Assembly: GCA_022728415.1 (NCBI GenBank)
Contig: JAIJJM010000175.1
Coordinates: forward strand, 1-5,399
Direction of reading: 5' to 3'
From: Collinsella sp.
GTDB lineage: Bacteria > Actinomycetota > Coriobacteriia > Coriobacteriales > Coriobacteriaceae
Length of the DNA stretch: 5,399 bases
Shown: positions 1 through 5,399 of the stretch, in pieces
Position numbering within the stretch: the stretch's first letter is position 1
Layout of the letters: every line of letters begins with the position of its first letter
Notes under the pieces: model-generated
What the model was told of the DNA's origin: nothing
Databases searched by the model: none
Seen by the model: the letters and a program-made list of their open reading frames with translations, nothing else
Position numbers and translations under genes: made by a program

Positions 1-822
1 CGTCTGGATGTTGTAGTCGGGGTCGTCGGCAAGTTTTATGGTGTCCTCGTAGCGGTGGAAATCGAAACTGTTCACCTTGTACAGATGCCCGTTCTTATCC
101 AGGCCATGTGCCTTGAGCGCCGTTTTGTTGAGCTGCTCCACCTGCGTAAACAGGCCATAGTCCTCAAAGGTGTCGTCAGATTTCTCGGTCTGGTCGCACA
201 CCCATAGATGCACAAACTGCGTGCGCAGACCCATCATCTGGGGAATCCCACGGATAAGATCATAGGCCATCTTATTGCGAAAACGCATGCCCTCGCCCAT
301 GTGCTTGTTGAGCGCAATCGCGCGTTGTTGGCGCCAGGTGCCCTTGCCCTTTTTGAGCTCCACCTTGTAATTCTTTTGCGTGTAGGAGCTCGACGTCTGG
401 CCGCGCACCTGCACGGTGGCATTGGGCGCTTCCTCGCCATAGCCAACCTCGCCAGAAACTGGCCCCTCTTCGTCGCCCGCCTGCAGCAGGCCCATAACCT
501 GATAACGCGTCACACCCATATCGGCGTAGTCATACACCGAGTACGTGTTGACCTCGGCCCAGCTATGGTCCGTGTTCTCGGAGCTGTTGCCGCGTGAGAC
601 CGTCAGGTACATGGCCACAATGCCCGAGTCGTCATAGACCTCGTACAGCTCGTCCTTATCGCGCAGATGCTTGGTCTCGCCCGAGGCCTCGGCCTTTTTA
701 ATCTTGTCCTGCTTTTTGACCTTTTTGGTCGAGGATTCGTCCTGAGACGAGCAGCCCGAGAGCAGAAGCGCGCCGGCAGCCGCCTCAAACAAGCGGCGGC
801 GAGACATCATCCTATCGATCAT
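1..822 (-). CDS. CotH-kinase-family lipoprotein (3' end beyond window)
   Basis: The reading frame is open from ATG at 822 to the window edge, giving 274 visible residues; the C-terminus is missing. The N-terminus looks like a lipoprotein signal: SRRRLF at 7-12, a short hydrophobic stretch, then lipobox LSGC with Cys24 as the predicted lipidated residue. The SRRRLF motif is close to the Tat consensus, so export could be Tat or Sec. A Lys-rich tether follows (33-43). The body matches the CotH pattern: VRGQTSSSYTQKNYKVEL at 139-156, a W163/ALN segment, RNKMAYDLI at 182-190, and YGLFTQVEQ at 222-230, equivalent to the 'G-Y-x-x-x-E' segment of the family. CotH proteins are atypical protein kinases best known from spore coats; here the context is polysaccharide export, so a spore role is unlikely. 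The catalytic aspartates would lie in the missing part, so activity cannot be judged. ATG at 822 is preferred over 810 or 807 because GGGGAGG sits 5 bases upstream of it. The family call is fairly secure; substrate is unknown. Confidence 0.87.
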   Translation of the reverse strand, partial: MIDRMMSRRRLFEAAAGALLLSGCSSQDESSTKKVKKQDKIKKAEASGETKHLRDKDELYEVYDDSGIVAMYLTVSRGNSSENTDHSWAEVNTYSVYDYADMGVTRYQVMGLLQAGDEEGPVSGEVGYGEEAPNATVQVRGQTSSSYTQKNYKVELKKGKGTWRQQRAIALNKHMGEGMRFRNKMAYDLIRGIPQMMGLRTQFVHLWVCDQTEKSDDTFEDYGLFTQVEQLNKTALKAHGLDKNGHLYKVNSFDFHRYEDTIKLADDPDYNIQT

Positions 823-2356
823 CAGAACCTCCCCAATGGTTGCGATACACACGGACCACCGCGTGCTCAAACGCGCCATGCGGCTCGCCCTCTAGACGCA
901 GCTCCTCGTAACGCTGTTCGGCACGGTCGAGCAAGCGGCCCAGCTGTGTAAAGCGACCTGTTTTGTCGGTCGCCACCATGGGCTGCTGGCTCAGGATACG
1001 ATACGGCAAGTTGGCGGTATAGGTATCGAGCCGCAGCAGCGCCACGATAAAAAACACCGCAGCACCCAACAAAAAGCCAAAGCCGTAAAACTGCTGCGGC
1101 AAAAGCAGCGACACGGCGGTCGCCAGCCCGGCCACACCGGCAAACAGACCCGAGGCAAGCACGGCCCCCTTGTAGTCGGTAAAGTACAGCAAGATGAGCA
1201 TCACCGTATTGCCCACAGCATACAGACCATAGCCCACACATAGCGTGCGAAAATACCCGTGCATAAGGTTGTTAAAGCCCAGCGGCAGGGCCGAGAGCAC
1301 CGTGGTCTCAAGAGAGATGACCGCAGCGGTCACAAACAGCTGCTTGAGCGCGCAAAAACGCAGCTCGCTGTTGAGCGTGGAGAGCATCTCCTCCTCGGCC
1401 ACCACAATGTCGCCCACCACGCCGCCGTCGTTAAACAGGCTGTAGTAGTCGCGGTAGCGCGGATAGAAATTGACCTCGACCGACACCACAAAGTTGACGG
1501 TCGTGACCAGGATCGTCAAAAACGCAATGAGCGCCGGCACATCGTGGTAGGGCGCACCGTAAAACAAGCCCTTGACCTGCACGCCAATGGGGCCAGCCCA
1601 AATAATCACCAGGTGTGCAAAGAGTCCCAGGTTGGTAAACAGGCCCGTGAGCGCCAGCGGCATAAACTGATCGATCCACTGCAAAAAGAGCCAGGGGCTG
1701 CGGTCGCTCTGCGGAAAACACCGGTACAGCAGCACCACGTCCCAGGCGAGCATCACACCGTAGCCCAGGGCGATCGAGGCCAACAGACCCTCGACGGGCG
1801 ACAACCCCAGCGCCAGCGCGGCCAAGGCACACAGGCACGCCACACCAATGGCAGCCGCAAAGCTGCACAGAATGCCGCGGTAATCCTTGATGGCCGTGAG
1901 GTAGCTCATGCCGTTCCAGTTGACGACCATAATATTGAACAGCCACAGGCACAGCAGCCCCTGCAGCAGCGTGGCGCCCGAAAACAGCAAAAAGACGCCG
2001 TAGAGCACGGTACCCACAACGAGCATGATGGCGTTGGAGCCCCAAAATGAGGGCAAGACCTCTTCTTCGCGCTCGGCGAAGAGCATGTCAGCCAAAAAGC
2101 GCGTGACCGGCATAGAGAAAAAGCTTGTGAGCGTAAGCGAGGCCAGCAGCGTATAGGTCACCATGCACACCAGCAAATCCTGGTTGGCACGGCCCACGCC
2201 CCACAGGCCGCACAGCACCAAGATACCCACTTGGAGCAGCACGCCCAGCAGCATGGGGCCCGTGCACACAATGCCAGCGTAGCCATAGGCGCGCATCGTG
2301 GCAAACAGACCCTTGCGCCTAAACAGGCGCTTGAGCTCAAAACCGATTCCGGCCAC
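812..2356 (-). CDS. pelG: PelG, exopolysaccharide Pel transporter
   Basis: A 514-residue polytopic membrane protein that starts with GTG and opens with MAGIGFELKRLF, the typical PelG N-terminus. By eye there are about 12 membrane segments (near 25-52, 62-82, 105-128, 132-150, 162-184, 188-210, 232-254, 273-296, 337-360, 366-391, 395-418, 422-441). The central loop has the PelG-like FYPRYRDYYSLFN at 297-309, followed by an acidic stretch (EEE 321-323). PelG belongs to the MOP flippase-like group and, in Pseudomonas, works with PelD, PelE and PelF in the inner-membrane synthase/export complex. About 70 residues after the last membrane segment (445-514) appear soluble, making this protein longer than the roughly 456-residue Pseudomonas PelG as I recall it. 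The start is supported by GGGGGAG 6 bases upstream. The gene is 3 bases from pelF and overlaps the CotH-like gene by 11 bases. A different polysaccharide flippase is unlikely given the N-terminal signature and the pelF neighbour. Confidence 0.95.
   Translation of the reverse strand: MAGIGFELKRLFRRKGLFATMRAYGYAGIVCTGPMLLGVLLQVGILVLCGLWGVGRANQDLLVCMVTYTLLASLTLTSFFSMPVTRFLADMLFAEREEEVLPSFWGSNAIMLVVGTVLYGVFLLFSGATLLQGLLCLWLFNIMVVNWNGMSYLTAIKDYRGILCSFAAAIGVACLCALAALALGLSPVEGLLASIALGYGVMLAWDVVLLYRCFPQSDRSPWLFLQWIDQFMPLALTGLFTNLGLFAHLVIIWAGPIGVQVKGLFYGAPYHDVPALIAFLTILVTTVNFVVSVEVNFYPRYRDYYSLFNDGGVVGDIVVAEEEMLSTLNSELRFCALKQLFVTAAVISLETTVLSALPLGFNNLMHGYFRTLCVGYGLYAVGNTVMLILLYFTDYKGAVLASGLFAGVAGLATAVSLLLPQQFYGFGFLLGAAVFFIVALLRLDTYTANLPYRILSQQPMVATDKTGRFTQLGRLLDRAEQRYEELRLEGEPHGAFEHAVVRVYRNHWGGSDDR
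828..834 (-). promoter_or_regulatory. Shine-Dalgarno site of the CotH-like gene
   Basis: On the minus strand GGGGAGG lies 5 bases before the ATG at 822. It is embedded in the Trp-Gly-Gly codons near the end of pelG. This site decides the start: from the alternative ATG codons at 810 and 807 it would be 17 and 20 bases away. The start lies inside pelG, so translation of the two genes is probably coupled. Confidence 0.75.
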
Positions 2357-2359
2357 CGG

Positions 2360-3787
2360 CTACTCCCCCTCTCTAGACAGGTCAAACGCACGCGCCGTCT
2401 CGTCGTACAGCGCACGATAGTTGGCGAGCATCTGTTCGTGCAAAAAATACGTGGCAACGCGACGCTGACCGCGCTCCCCCATCTCGATACGGCGGGCGCG
2501 GCTTGTGCACATGCGCTCCATGGCATCGGCCAAGCCCTTGCGATACATAGGCGGGGTCACGAAGCCAGCCACGCCAAAGTCATCGCCCGGGGCGCCCTCC
2601 AGCAGCTCGCGGCAGCAGCCCACCTCGGTCGTCACGCAGGGACGGCGCGCGGCGAGCGACTCCAGCACGCTGAGCGGCTGACCCTCGGAGATACTCGTCA
2701 AAATGGTAAAGTCGAGCTTCTCCATGTACTCGACCACGTTGACGCGACCGGTAAAGATCAGGTCGCGCACGCCCAAGGTGTCAACGAGTGCATGGCACTC
2801 GGCACCGTACTCCTCGTCATCAACGCCGCCCATGATGTGCAGACGCACCTTGGGCAGGCGCTCGTGCAGCTCAAAGAAGGCATAGATCATGGTCTTTACG
2901 TCCTTGATGGGCGCCAGACGCACCACCGCGCCAATGTCCACCCAGCCATCATCGGGCTTTAAGGGTATGTCCTTAAATCGGTCGAGGCGGATGCCGTTGG
3001 GGATGACCAGGCATTTGTCCGCATCGCAGCCCATGTCGATCTGCGTCTTACGGGCGTTGTGAAACAGGCTCGTCACGCGGAAGGCACGGCGGTAGATCTC
3101 CTCCGAAAGCAGGTAGAAAAAGCGAATCCAGCGGTCCTTAAACGACGGCACCACCCAGTCGGCGCGAATGATCTCTTCCTCGCGTTCGCGGGTATAGATG
3201 CCATGCTCGGTCAGCAGCACCGGCGCATGGTGAACGCTTGAGCCCAGGCAGGCGAGCAGGCCACCGTAGCCGGTCGAGATGGCATGGTACACGTCGGCCA
3301 CCGGCACCTTGCTGCCCAGCAGGTAGAGCACCGGCAACAGCATGGAGCGCATGGTGTGGAACGCATCGGCAAACGGCGTGTAAGGGTACTCGGCCAGGCA
3401 CACGTCGCGAAAGATATCCATAAATGCGCGGCTCTGCAAAAACGAGAGCGGATGCACGCGACGGCGCTGGAAGATATCGAACAGCACGTCCCAGTCCGGA
3501 TTGGACAGCGACACCAGGCGGCGTAGCGCCTCGCACTCACGGTCGTCAAAGTCGACCTCTTCCTGCTCGCCCGAGAGGCGCAGGGCATCGTCCAGGAACA
3601 CTTCGTGTACCTCGACCACGTTGCCGGGCAGCTCGTAAACAAACTTGCCGCGGTCGACGGCATGCGCGCCGATCACCCACAGCACAAACTCGTGCTCGGG
3701 CATAGCCGTAATGTAGCCATGCATCCAGGTAGACACGCCGCCGTGCACATAGGGGTAGCAGCCCTCGAGTACCAAACAGATTCTCAT
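2360..3787 (-). CDS. pelF: PelF, GT4-family glycosyltransferase
   Basis: A complete 475-residue cytosolic GT-B glycosyltransferase with no signal or membrane segment. The N-terminal domain begins LVLEGCYPYVHGGVSTW (5-21), the PelF signature containing the GGV loop. LLTEHGIYTRERE at 191-203 is another typical PelF segment. The C-terminal domain has VIPNGI (261-266), RLAPIKD (290-296), and SEGQPLSVLESLA at 367-379, which carries the GT4 E-x7-E motif (E368, E376) for sugar-nucleotide binding. In Pseudomonas, PelF is the soluble polymerase of Pel, a polymer rich in N-acetylgalactosamine; the sugar donor here cannot be read from sequence. ATG at 3787 overlaps the TGA of the upstream deacetylase gene (ATGA), and AAGGAGGG lies 9 bases ahead. 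It is followed 3 bases later by pelG, its usual partner. Length and motifs are ordinary for the family and nothing is broken. Confidence 0.96.
   Translation of the reverse strand: MRICLVLEGCYPYVHGGVSTWMHGYITAMPEHEFVLWVIGAHAVDRGKFVYELPGNVVEVHEVFLDDALRLSGEQEEVDFDDRECEALRRLVSLSNPDWDVLFDIFQRRRVHPLSFLQSRAFMDIFRDVCLAEYPYTPFADAFHTMRSMLLPVLYLLGSKVPVADVYHAISTGYGGLLACLGSSVHHAPVLLTEHGIYTREREEEIIRADWVVPSFKDRWIRFFYLLSEEIYRRAFRVTSLFHNARKTQIDMGCDADKCLVIPNGIRLDRFKDIPLKPDDGWVDIGAVVRLAPIKDVKTMIYAFFELHERLPKVRLHIMGGVDDEEYGAECHALVDTLGVRDLIFTGRVNVVEYMEKLDFTILTSISEGQPLSVLESLAARRPCVTTEVGCCRELLEGAPGDDFGVAGFVTPPMYRKGLADAMERMCTSRARRIEMGERGQRRVATYFLHEQMLANYRALYDETARAFDLSREGE
2363..2369 (-). promoter_or_regulatory. Shine-Dalgarno site of pelG
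   Basis: GGGGGAG on the minus strand, 6 bases before the GTG start at 2356. It lies in the last sense codons of pelF, immediately before its TAG stop. It supports the GTG start, whose product begins with the conserved PelG N-terminus. Confidence 0.75.
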
Positions 3788-5399
3788 CGGTCGCCGCCCT
3801 CCTTGCGCTCGATCGTCACGGTCTTGTCCGTCGCTTTGACTAGGTACAGGTTGCCCGTCAGGTGTTTAATCTCGCCACCGGACACCGTACCCGGCTCGCC
3901 ATTGTTGGCACGAAACATGAGCCACACCTCGTCGTGGAAATTACCCAGACTAAGCGTCCAGGCATCCGCGCTGGTATTCACACTCACCGTCACAGACGAA
4001 AAGCGCTGGATGGCGCCCGAGCATTCCGAGCCAGTCTGGCGACGTAGGTCGGGCGCCGACTTGGTAAGCCAGTCAAGGTAGTCGGTCAGGCCGCCCTTGT
4101 AGACCTCCCAGCCTTGCCTGGCGCCGCGATCGGGATCGAGTAGGTCGTCCGGGTGCATAAAGTGCGTACTCACGTAGTGCATGTTGAGCTCGGACATGGC
4201 GGCCAGGCGCATGTAGGGATTATCAACCATGCTGCCCGATACAATACGCGGCTGCTCCACAATGCCATCGCTCGCCACACCAAACTCCTGCACGTACGGC
4301 AGATCGGTGCCGTCCTCAAAATACGTACTGGCGATGGTCTTAATGCGCGGAACGTCGGCGCCGATAAGCTTGCGCGCGCGGACCGAAAGGATATTCGACG
4401 GCGGCACGTAGACCGAGCCGTGCGCGTTGGGCAGGACATCGTCTTGGAAGGCAATGAGCTCGTTAAGCGATGCGACGAGCGTCTCCTTGTTCTTCCACGT
4501 CTTGTAGTCGTACAGCGTGCCATAGTCGGTATCCCTGAGCGCGAGCGGCTGATGGTTGTAACCATGAAAGCCCAGCTCACCGCCCATCTGCAGCAGCATG
4601 CCGCCAAAGTAGCGGAACTGCGTGGTATCGGGCTGGCGCGCGGGCTCGGCCTGGTTGGCCGCGTTCTCGTAGTTCTCGATCATCACGCCGGTATAGCGAA
4701 TGTCGTACTTTTGCGCGAGCTTTTGCAGATCGGGCCACCAGACCTTGACATAAAAGTCGGCGATGGAAAGCCCGTAGTCGCGCTTGATGTAGGTGCCGTC
4801 GCCCGAGGGCACGGGACTGGGAAAGTCGTCCAAGTAGAACACGGCGCTGTTGATGACCGGATAGGCTGTGGCATCGCCCAACAGGCTAATCGCCGCAGCG
4901 TAGAAGCCGCGCATGACCTTGTCGTAGATGCCGATGTTACACACCACAGTGCGACCGCTGCCGCATTCGTTCGACCAAATGAGCGGGACACCCGCATTGC
5001 CGGTCGTTGCCCACACGCGCGCCGTATCGCGCAGCGACACCGAAAGCGACGAATCAAAGGGGTCCGAGAACTCGTAGCGCTCTCCCCCACCCAGCATAAA
5101 GTCTTCGCTCGGCACAATACTTTCTGCAGTCACGTATTCGTAGCCTGCCGATTCAATGCCAAGCTTGGGGGCAATCACCTGCAGGTAGCTCGAATTATCC
5201 GGCGGCATGGCGAGCATGAGCGAGCCGCCGGCGCTCACCCAGCTCGTGATGTCGGTCAGGTGCGTACCGAGCCCATCGAGCGACGGCATCAGTAAAATCA
5301 CGCGGTCGAAAGATGTGAGGGAAGGAATCGCATCAACACCATCGGCGGCAATATCCACGTCGCGGTGGGCGATCTTCATGTCAAGCAGAATCTGGTCAA
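3784..5399 (-). CDS. DUF2194-like polysaccharide deacetylase, PelA-like (5' end beyond window)
   Basis: The frame stays open to the window edge. ATG at 5379 is preceded in frame by codons for DQILLD and has no good Shine-Dalgarno site, so the true start is probably upstream. Residues are numbered from that Met. Residues 20-165 look like an alpha/beta Rossmann-type domain (FDRVILLMPS, GGSLMLAMPP, GRTVVCNIG). A NodB-type deacetylase region follows: FYLDDFPSP (181-189, metal/catalytic Asp pair), FHGYNH (271-276, H-x3-H), VYVPPSN (323-329), and STHFMHPDD (404-412). The last 75 residues (455-531) look like a small beta-sandwich. The order Rossmann-like, deacetylase, beta-sandwich recalls the non-hydrolase part of PelA, which partly deacetylates Pel. 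The protein is expected outside the membrane, but its signal is out of view. DUF2194 proteins are found beside PelF and PelG in Gram-positive genomes. It sits directly upstream of pelF with a 4-base overlap. Deacetylase fold is likely; activity and substrate are inferred. Confidence 0.85.
   Translation of the reverse strand, partial: DQILLDMKIAHRDVDIAADGVDAIPSLTSFDRVILLMPSLDGLGTHLTDITSWVSAGGSLMLAMPPDNSSYLQVIAPKLGIESAGYEYVTAESIVPSEDFMLGGGERYEFSDPFDSSLSVSLRDTARVWATTGNAGVPLIWSNECGSGRTVVCNIGIYDKVMRGFYAAAISLLGDATAYPVINSAVFYLDDFPSPVPSGDGTYIKRDYGLSIADFYVKVWWPDLQKLAQKYDIRYTGVMIENYENAANQAEPARQPDTTQFRYFGGMLLQMGGELGFHGYNHQPLALRDTDYGTLYDYKTWKNKETLVASLNELIAFQDDVLPNAHGSVYVPPSNILSVRARKLIGADVPRIKTIASTYFEDGTDLPYVQEFGVASDGIVEQPRIVSGSMVDNPYMRLAAMSELNMHYVSTHFMHPDDLLDPDRGARQGWEVYKGGLTDYLDWLTKSAPDLRRQTGSECSGAIQRFSSVTVSVNTSADAWTLSLGNFHDEVWLMFRANNGEPGTVSGGEIKHLTGNLYLVKATDKTVTIERKEGGDR
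3797..3804 (-). promoter_or_regulatory. Shine-Dalgarno site of pelF
   Basis: AAGGAGGG on the minus strand, 9 bases before the pelF ATG at 3787. It lies within the Lys-Glu-Gly codons at the end of the deacetylase gene. Together with the ATGA overlap it indicates translational coupling. Confidence 0.75.

Noticed and set aside
1..822. Spore coat protein role for the CotH-like gene
   Set aside because: The family name derives from spore coats, but the neighbours are exopolysaccharide genes and no sporulation genes are in view.
208..951. Plus- and minus-strand small frames over the low-coordinate end
   Set aside because: They lie over the CotH-like gene and the pelG end in other frames; the CotH-family match in the open minus frame explains the region.
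1259..2050. Open frame of 263 codons on the plus strand
   Set aside because: Antisense to pelG; the Gln/His/Arg-rich product is what the reverse complement of a hydrophobic membrane protein gives.
2231..2962. Open frame of 243 codons on the plus strand
   Set aside because: Antisense to pelF and the pelG start, no domain signature.
4153..5295. Open frame of 380 codons on the plus strand
   Set aside because: It is antisense to the deacetylase gene, its product is rich in His, Arg, Val and Ala with no recognisable domain, and such frames are common opposite GC-rich genes.
5377..5379. ATG as the start of the deacetylase gene
   Set aside because: The frame continues upstream to the window edge with plausible protein sequence and no ribosome-binding site precedes this ATG, so it is more likely an internal Met.
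1..5399. Promoters, terminators, RNA genes, CRISPR, IS elements or attachment sites
   Set aside because: There is no intergenic space to hold them, and no repeat array, hairpin with T-run, or terminal inverted repeat was seen on reading either strand.

Overview
The window is a GC-rich stretch that is coding almost edge to edge on the minus strand. It holds four tightly packed genes that read as one operon running from high to low coordinates. In transcription order they are: a DUF2194-like polysaccharide deacetylase (5' end beyond the window), pelF (GT4 glycosyltransferase), pelG (12-TM exopolysaccharide transporter) and a CotH-kinase-family lipoprotein (3' end beyond the window). There is no intergenic space. 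The first two genes overlap by 4 bases (ATGA), pelF and pelG are 3 bases apart, and pelG and the CotH gene overlap by 11 bases. Each of the three internal starts has a strong purine-rich Shine-Dalgarno sequence buried in the end of the gene before it.

The layout suggests a Pel-like exopolysaccharide system of the type described in Gram-positive bacteria. PelF would polymerise a sugar nucleotide in the cytoplasm, PelG would form or help form the membrane export path, the DUF2194 protein would deacetylate the chain outside the membrane (a PelA-like role without a visible glycoside hydrolase domain), and the lipid-anchored CotH-like protein would act at the outer face of the membrane. No PelB/PelC-like outer-membrane export genes are seen. 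No PelD/PelE-like genes are in view either; they could lie upstream of the window edge.

Organism: high GC, lipobox lipoprotein, dense operon and absence of outer-membrane parts point to a monoderm, probably a high-GC actinobacterium. A gut Coriobacteriia member such as Collinsella or a relative is my guess from gene content and composition, not something the sequence proves.

The most interesting feature is the pairing of PelF/PelG with an apparent secreted CotH-type kinase that carries a Tat-like lipoprotein signal and is translationally coupled to pelG. No promoter, terminator, RNA gene, repeat, CRISPR or mobile element was seen.
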